A stretch of 28,368 nt of DNA from Planctomycetaceae bacterium (GTDB lineage: Bacteria; Planctomycetota; Planctomycetia; Planctomycetales; Planctomycetaceae). The stretch covers positions 12,409 to 40,776 of the forward strand of contig DLVV01000388.1 of NCBI GenBank assembly GCA_003445035.1, in the 5' to 3' direction. A program made the position numbers and the translations under genes. The notes under the pieces were generated by a model. The model was not told where the DNA came from and searched no databases. It saw only the letters and a program-made list of their open reading frames with translations. Positions 24,075 through 28,368 of this stretch are shown piece by piece (within the stretch, counting starts at the first letter, position 1; the number at the start of each line of letters is the position of its first letter).

Positions 24075-27000
24075 ATGCGAACGGCGATCGTGCTGAGTGT
24101 TGTGTTGTGGGCATCACCGATCGTTGCTGCCGACTGGCTTGGGTTCGGAGGCACACCGGCCCGTGATCATCACACCGGTGAGACGCTGGCGACGAAGCTG
24201 CATCTGGCCTGGTCCCGCCAGGCTCGTTATGCTCCTCGGCCCGCGTGGCCTCGCGACGACAGGATGTCGTTCGACAAGTCCAGTCGCGTGGCGGTTGCCG
24301 GCGGTCTCGTGTTCTACGGCAGTTCGGTGGACGGTCGCGTCCGGTGTCTGGATGCCGAAACCGGACAGACGCGGTGGACGTTTGCCACTGGCGGTCCGAT
24401 TCGTTTTGCCCCGGCCGTCTGGCGAGACCGACTGTTTGTCACCAGTGACGACGGCCACCTGTATTGCCTGTCGACGGCAAACGGGGTTTTGCAGAAGCGA
24501 TGGAGGGGTGGCCCGACGGATCAGCGGGTGATGGGCAACGGTCATGTCATCTCGCGTTGGCCGGCTCGCGGCGGTGTCGTCATCGCCGACGGCGTCGTCT
24601 ACTGGGCGGCGGGGATCTGGCAATCGGAGGGCATTTTTATCCGCGCCCAGCGAGCCGACTCCGGCAAGCTCCTTTGGCTCAATGACAAGTCCGGTGGCAT
24701 CGAGATGCCCCAGCCGCACGGTGGTGCGACTGCCAAGAGTGGTGTCACGGCACAGGGCCACCTGGTGGTGACCGGCAACCGGTTGCTGGTGCCGACTGGA
24801 CGGGCGGTTCCGGCCGTCTTTGATCGTGCCACCGGCAAGTTTCTCTTTTACCGGTTGCAACAGAACACCCATCGGGGTGCCACCGCGACGATGGGGCATG
24901 GCCGGGTGTTCATCAACGGTGGCCTGGCGTACGACCTGGCCACCGGAGCACTGCTCAAGGGCCTGGGGGCCGGCAGTGTTGCTTCGGCCGGTAAGACGCT
25001 CTGGCGAGGAACCGGTACGACACTGGAGAACTGGGAACTGACCGAGCGGATCGGCAAGGACCGCAAGGGGAAGCCCGTCACAGTCCGTGAACTGAAACGC
25101 CATTCGTCGCTGGCCGATGTCCCCGGTGGACAGGGAATGCTCGTGGCCGGAACCACGGTGGTCTCGGCCGGCGAAGAGACGATCGCCCTGGTCGATGCGG
25201 CGGCCGGGAAAGTGACCTGGAGTCATCAGGTCGAGGGCATGCCCCACGACCTGGCCGTCTCGGACGGTCGCCTGTTCGTGTCCACCGATTCCGGCCGCCT
25301 GTACTGTTTTGGTGACAGGCCGGTCAACAAGCCGGTGAACTACTCGCCTTCGAAACCTGATGCCAGACCTGACGATCCGGCGATTGCCGCCGCGGCGACA
25401 AGGATTCTCGAGACGTCCGGCATCAACAGCGGTTACTGTGTCGACCTGGGGTGCGGTGACGGTCGACTGGCCAGCCAATTGGCCAGGAACAGCGACCTGT
25501 TCATCTTCGCCGTCGACCCCGATCCTGCGCGGGTGGCGGACGCTCGTCGTCGCCTGGCCTCGGCGGGGTTGTTGGGCAGTCGTGTCACAGTCCACCAGGG
25601 TCGGCTCGAGGCCACCCAGTTTCCCAAGTACATTGCCAACCTGGTCGTTTCCCAGCGAGGACTTGCTGGCCAGGCCAAGCCAGGCCAGCTTGATGCCGAG
25701 GCTCGGCGGTTGCAGAGGCCGTGGGGTGGTGTGGTGGCCATTGGCACCACCGACGACCTGAAGTTCGACACCCGGAAGGGACTGGCCGGAGCGGGGACCT
25801 GGAATCACCAGTACTCGACCCCTGCCAATACACTCTGTTCGACGGACCCGATTCGGGGCCCGCTGAGGGTGCTGTGGTTCCACGACGTGAACCTGGAATT
25901 GCCCAGCCGTCACGGCCGGGCTCCCTCGCCGCTGTTCCACCGCGGTCGGTTGTTCGTCGAGGGGATGGACGCGTTGCGGGGAGTCGACGCCTACAACGGC
26001 CGCACGCTATGGGAGTTCGCGCTGCCGGGCATTCTGCATCCCTACAATGCCGACCACATCGTCGGTGTCTCGGGTACCGGCAGCAATTTCTGCGCCAACG
26101 GCGACAGCGTCTACGTCCGTGAGAAGAACGTGTGTTATCGGCTCGATGCGGCCACGGGAAAGGTGCTGGGCACCTTCCCGGCGCCACCCCACGCCGATGG
26201 GAAGAAGGCCCAGTGGGGATACATCGCCTGCGAAAATGGACTGCTGTTCGGTTCACTGATCAACGAGCAGCACATTGTCAGGCACGCCTGGCGACCGGCC
26301 GACATGAGCCGACTGTTCACGGAGTCGAAAACGTTCTTCGTGATGGATGCCAGGACCGGGAAACTGAAATGGCGATACGACGCCAAGCGATCGATCCGGC
26401 ACAATGCCATCGCGATCGGTGACGGGCGGGTGTTCCTGATCGATCGAGATCGCGCGCTGATCGATCTGCTCGACGAGAAGGCCGCTCGTCGGGGCGCCAA
26501 GGATGGAAAGCCACCGGCTCATGCCACCGGTGAACTGGTTTGTCTGGACGCGGGCACTGGCAAACCGGCCTGGCAGAACAAGAAGGAGATCTTTGGGACG
26601 GTTCTTGTCTTCAGCCAGCAGCACGACATGTTGCTGATGAGCTACCAGTCGACACGGTTCAAGTTGCCCTCGGAAGTCGGGGGCCGGATGGCGGTGTTCC
26701 GCGCCACGGAGGGTTATCGTGTCTGGGACAAGAAGATCGACTACATCACCCGGCCCCTGGTCAACGACCGCACGATCATCACTCAGCCGGCACGGCTGGA
26801 CCTGTTGACCGGCGAGGACGAACCGTGGTCGTTCAAGCGGTCTTACGGTTGCGGTCAAATGGCCGGGTCGAAGAACTTGCTGCTGTTCCGTTCGGCGACG
26901 GTCGGTTACTTCGACTTCACTCGCAAGGCGGGGACCGAGAACTTCGGTGGGATCCGGCCGGGGTGTTGGGTCAACGCGTTGCCGGCCGGTGGACTTGTCT

Positions 27001-27098
27001 TTATCCCCGATGCGTCGGCCGGCTGCCGTTGCAGCTACCAGAACCGATCCTGGGTGGCGCTGCAGGGACCCGATGATGACTCTGCGGACGGTCCATGA
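24075..27098 (+). CDS. Exported PQQ-type beta-propeller with embedded SAM-methyltransferase domain
   Basis: This 1007-residue protein has a signal peptide (MRTAIVLSVVLWASPIVA, cleaved before ADW). The first propeller half (about 25-430) has PQQ-like blades such as VRCLDAETGQTRWTF and LVDAAAGKVTWS. A class-I methyltransferase-like domain interrupts at about 440-560: motif I VDLGCGDGRLA (D457-G463), then AVDPDPARV (479-487) and YIANLVVSQ. The propeller resumes with VDAYNGRTLWEF, MDARTGKLKWRY and VCLDAGTGKPAW, and ends with the Cys-rich ASAGCRCSYQNRSW. Propeller blades of this type often scaffold proteins or bind quinone cofactors. A methyltransferase fold in an exported protein is puzzling because SAM is cytoplasmic, so it may be a binding relic. 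The stop overlaps the next gene as ATGA. Substrate and role are unknown. Confidence 0.85.
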   Translation: MRTAIVLSVVLWASPIVAADWLGFGGTPARDHHTGETLATKLHLAWSRQARYAPRPAWPRDDRMSFDKSSRVAVAGGLVFYGSSVDGRVRCLDAETGQTRWTFATGGPIRFAPAVWRDRLFVTSDDGHLYCLSTANGVLQKRWRGGPTDQRVMGNGHVISRWPARGGVVIADGVVYWAAGIWQSEGIFIRAQRADSGKLLWLNDKSGGIEMPQPHGGATAKSGVTAQGHLVVTGNRLLVPTGRAVPAVFDRATGKFLFYRLQQNTHRGATATMGHGRVFINGGLAYDLATGALLKGLGAGSVASAGKTLWRGTGTTLENWELTERIGKDRKGKPVTVRELKRHSSLADVPGGQGMLVAGTTVVSAGEETIALVDAAAGKVTWSHQVEGMPHDLAVSDGRLFVSTDSGRLYCFGDRPVNKPVNYSPSKPDARPDDPAIAAAATRILETSGINSGYCVDLGCGDGRLASQLARNSDLFIFAVDPDPARVADARRRLASAGLLGSRVTVHQGRLEATQFPKYIANLVVSQRGLAGQAKPGQLDAEARRLQRPWGGVVAIGTTDDLKFDTRKGLAGAGTWNHQYSTPANTLCSTDPIRGPLRVLWFHDVNLELPSRHGRAPSPLFHRGRLFVEGMDALRGVDAYNGRTLWEFALPGILHPYNADHIVGVSGTGSNFCANGDSVYVREKNVCYRLDAATGKVLGTFPAPPHADGKKAQWGYIACENGLLFGSLINEQHIVRHAWRPADMSRLFTESKTFFVMDARTGKLKWRYDAKRSIRHNAIAIGDGRVFLIDRDRALIDLLDEKAARRGAKDGKPPAHATGELVCLDAGTGKPAWQNKKEIFGTVLVFSQQHDMLLMSYQSTRFKLPSEVGGRMAVFRATEGYRVWDKKIDYITRPLVNDRTIITQPARLDLLTGEDEPWSFKRSYGCGQMAGSKNLLLFRSATVGYFDFTRKAGTENFGGIRPGCWVNALPAGGLVFIPDASAGCRCSYQNRSWVALQGPDDDSADGP

Positions 27099-28368
27099 CC
27101 GAGGCGAACTCAACCGGTCTCGTGTCCGACCCGGTCTCGCCGCCGGGCCGGTGCAGACCTTCGCGGTTGACCACCCTGCTGCTGGTGCTGGTACTGGTGG
27201 TCCCGCTGGCCGCCTGGGCCATCATCCATGAGCTTCCGGTATCGTCATCCGGTGTTCCACGAGACATCGGTTCGGTGATCACCGGAACCGACGACCCCGG
27301 ATGGCAACTGGAGACGGTGATAGCGGCCAGGCGCTCCTGGATCACCAACGTGCAGGTCGTGGATCTGGACGGTGACGGAGTCAACGAAATCCTGGCCTGC
27401 GATGCGGGCGAGAACCGCATTGCGATCTGTCGCCGCCAACAGCAAACGTGGTCGGTCGAGACGTTGGCGGAGGACCTGTTGGCACCGGCCCACGCCGAAC
27501 TGGTCGACCTGGACGGGGATGACGATCGTGATCTGGTTGTCTCGTTGCTGGGCAACATTCAGCCCGACGATGGAGTGGTCGGCCAGGTGGTGTGGCTGGA
27601 ACGGACCGAGGCCGGTTTCCGGCGTCACCTGTTGCTGGACGGTGTTCGACGAGTGGCTGATGCCCGGGCCGGCGACCTCGACGGTGACGGCGACCAGGAC
27701 CTGGTGGTGGCCGTTTTCGGTTACGCGAGGGGAGAGGTGCTGTGGCTGGAAAATGATGGGCAGCAGGGGTTCACGTCGCATCGGTTGTTGAACGCGCCCG
27801 GGGCCATCCACGTGCCGCTGTCGGATTTCGATGGAGACGGTGACCTGGATATCGTGACGGTGGTGTCCCAGGACGAGGAGGAGGTCTGGGGTTTCGAGAA
27901 TCTGGGAAGGGGCCAGGGGGCCGCTCGGTTCCGTGCCCGTCGACTGTGGTTCACTCACAATCATGACCTCGGCAGTGCCGGACTGGTTCCCGTGGACTTC
28001 GACCGCGACGGTGACATGGACCTGCTGTTGCCCACCGGCGACAACTTTGAGTATCGCCACACCTACCCTCAGCCGTACCACGGTTGCCTGCTGATCCGAA
28101 ACGACGGCGACTGGAAATGGACGGCCGAACCGTTGGCCGACCTGGGGGGCACGTACGCCGCGGCGGTGGGCGAGATGGGCGTTGTGCTGGTCAGCATGTT
28201 CAATGCCTGGCAACAACACGGTGCGGCCAGTGTGCTGCTGGTGCCGCGGCGGCCTGGCGGTGTCCAGGCCGGCGGCCGGCGGCCGGCCCGGGTGATCTCG
28301 ACTCGCCCCTCCCACCTGGCGACAGTCGATTGTGGAGATCTGGATGGTGACGGTCGCGACGACATCGT
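27095..28368 (+). CDS. Membrane-anchored FG-GAP/VCBS-repeat protein (3' end outside window)
   Basis: An open frame runs from the ATG at 27095, within the ATGA stop overlap of the propeller gene, to the right edge: 424 complete codons without a stop. A single hydrophobic helix (26-44, TLLLVLVLVVPLAAWAII) preceded by Arg residues is a signal-anchor. Six calcium-binding D-x-D-x-D-G style loops are spaced along the visible part, near residues 90, 138, 194, 244, 301 and 415; examples are DLDGDGVNEIL and DFDGDGDLDIV. This is the FG-GAP/VCBS repeat pattern that builds integrin-like beta-propellers. It is probably a calcium-stabilised surface or periplasmic binding protein. Overlapping starts and stops suggest it is made in step with the propeller-methyltransferase protein. 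Confidence 0.85.
   Translation, partial: MTEANSTGLVSDPVSPPGRCRPSRLTTLLLVLVLVVPLAAWAIIHELPVSSSGVPRDIGSVITGTDDPGWQLETVIAARRSWITNVQVVDLDGDGVNEILACDAGENRIAICRRQQQTWSVETLAEDLLAPAHAELVDLDGDDDRDLVVSLLGNIQPDDGVVGQVVWLERTEAGFRRHLLLDGVRRVADARAGDLDGDGDQDLVVAVFGYARGEVLWLENDGQQGFTSHRLLNAPGAIHVPLSDFDGDGDLDIVTVVSQDEEEVWGFENLGRGQGAARFRARRLWFTHNHDLGSAGLVPVDFDRDGDMDLLLPTGDNFEYRHTYPQPYHGCLLIRNDGDWKWTAEPLADLGGTYAAAVGEMGVVLVSMFNAWQQHGAASVLLVPRRPGGVQAGGRRPARVISTRPSHLATVDCGDLDGDGRDDI

Noticed and set aside
24114..25940. Minus-strand open frame of 608 codons opposite the propeller gene
   Set aside because: No domain pattern, and it is rich in Arg, Gly and Pro. The plus strand has a signal peptide, a Shine-Dalgarno site and clear PQQ and methyltransferase motifs.
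27245..28315. Minus-strand open frame of 356 codons opposite the FG-GAP gene
   Set aside because: It is the antisense shadow of repeated GAC/GAT-rich FG-GAP codons. The plus-strand frame has six regular calcium-loop repeats and a membrane anchor.

Overview
The window looks like chromosomal DNA of a planctomycete. It is GC-rich and carries an adjacent pair made of a DUF1501 Tat-exported protein and a PSCyt1/DUF1549/DUF1553 haem-motif protein, which is a hallmark of that phylum. It also has a multi-EF-hand secreted protein, a PQQ-type beta-propeller protein with an embedded methyltransferase domain, and an FG-GAP/VCBS-repeat protein. I see no rRNA, tRNA, CRISPR array, insertion sequence or phage gene. 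Genus cannot be judged from the sequence.

Layout. Positions 1-10771 are all on the minus strand. In transcription order they encode a RidA-family protein, a PAP2-family phosphatase, an EF-hand protein, a DUF4175-like membrane/coiled-coil protein, a three-gene FbpABC-like ABC importer (lipoprotein, fused permease, ATPase, with overlapping ends), an NHL-repeat propeller lipoprotein, and a VWA membrane protein that runs off the left edge. A strong hairpin that includes the ATPase stop codon separates the importer from the last two genes. Positions 11003-15700 are a patchwork of short, mostly divergent or convergent units: an 83-aa membrane protein, a CBM9/DOMON-like protein, a UvrA paralogue, a small MGMT-fold protein resembling an alkyltransferase-like (ATL) protein, and an unknown 157-aa protein. 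A short TPR gene fragment follows. Then come ComEC/Rec2 (minus), the DUF1549/DUF1553-DUF1501 operon (minus), and a plus-strand run of DinB-like protein, PQQ-propeller/methyltransferase chimera and membrane-anchored FG-GAP protein that leaves the right edge.

The most interesting region is 12009-15064. The UvrA paralogue keeps both ATPase sites, both zinc modules and the UvrB-binding region. It lacks about 100 residues where the DNA-contacting insertion domain normally sits. A CTGT-N8-ACAG element resembling a LexA operator lies 37 bp before its start codon. Convergent to it, behind a shared perfect 12-bp stem-loop, is a 122-aa MGMT-like protein whose active-site PCHR is replaced by QWWR. ATL proteins elsewhere flag O6-alkylguanine for UvrA, so this may be a local alkyl-damage module. 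That link is inference from position and motifs.

Other points worth attention are a predicted exported propeller with a SAM-methyltransferase fold in its middle, translationally coupled to an FG-GAP protein; an importer ATPase with Pro at the Q-loop glutamine; and several perfect palindromes in divergent intergenic regions.
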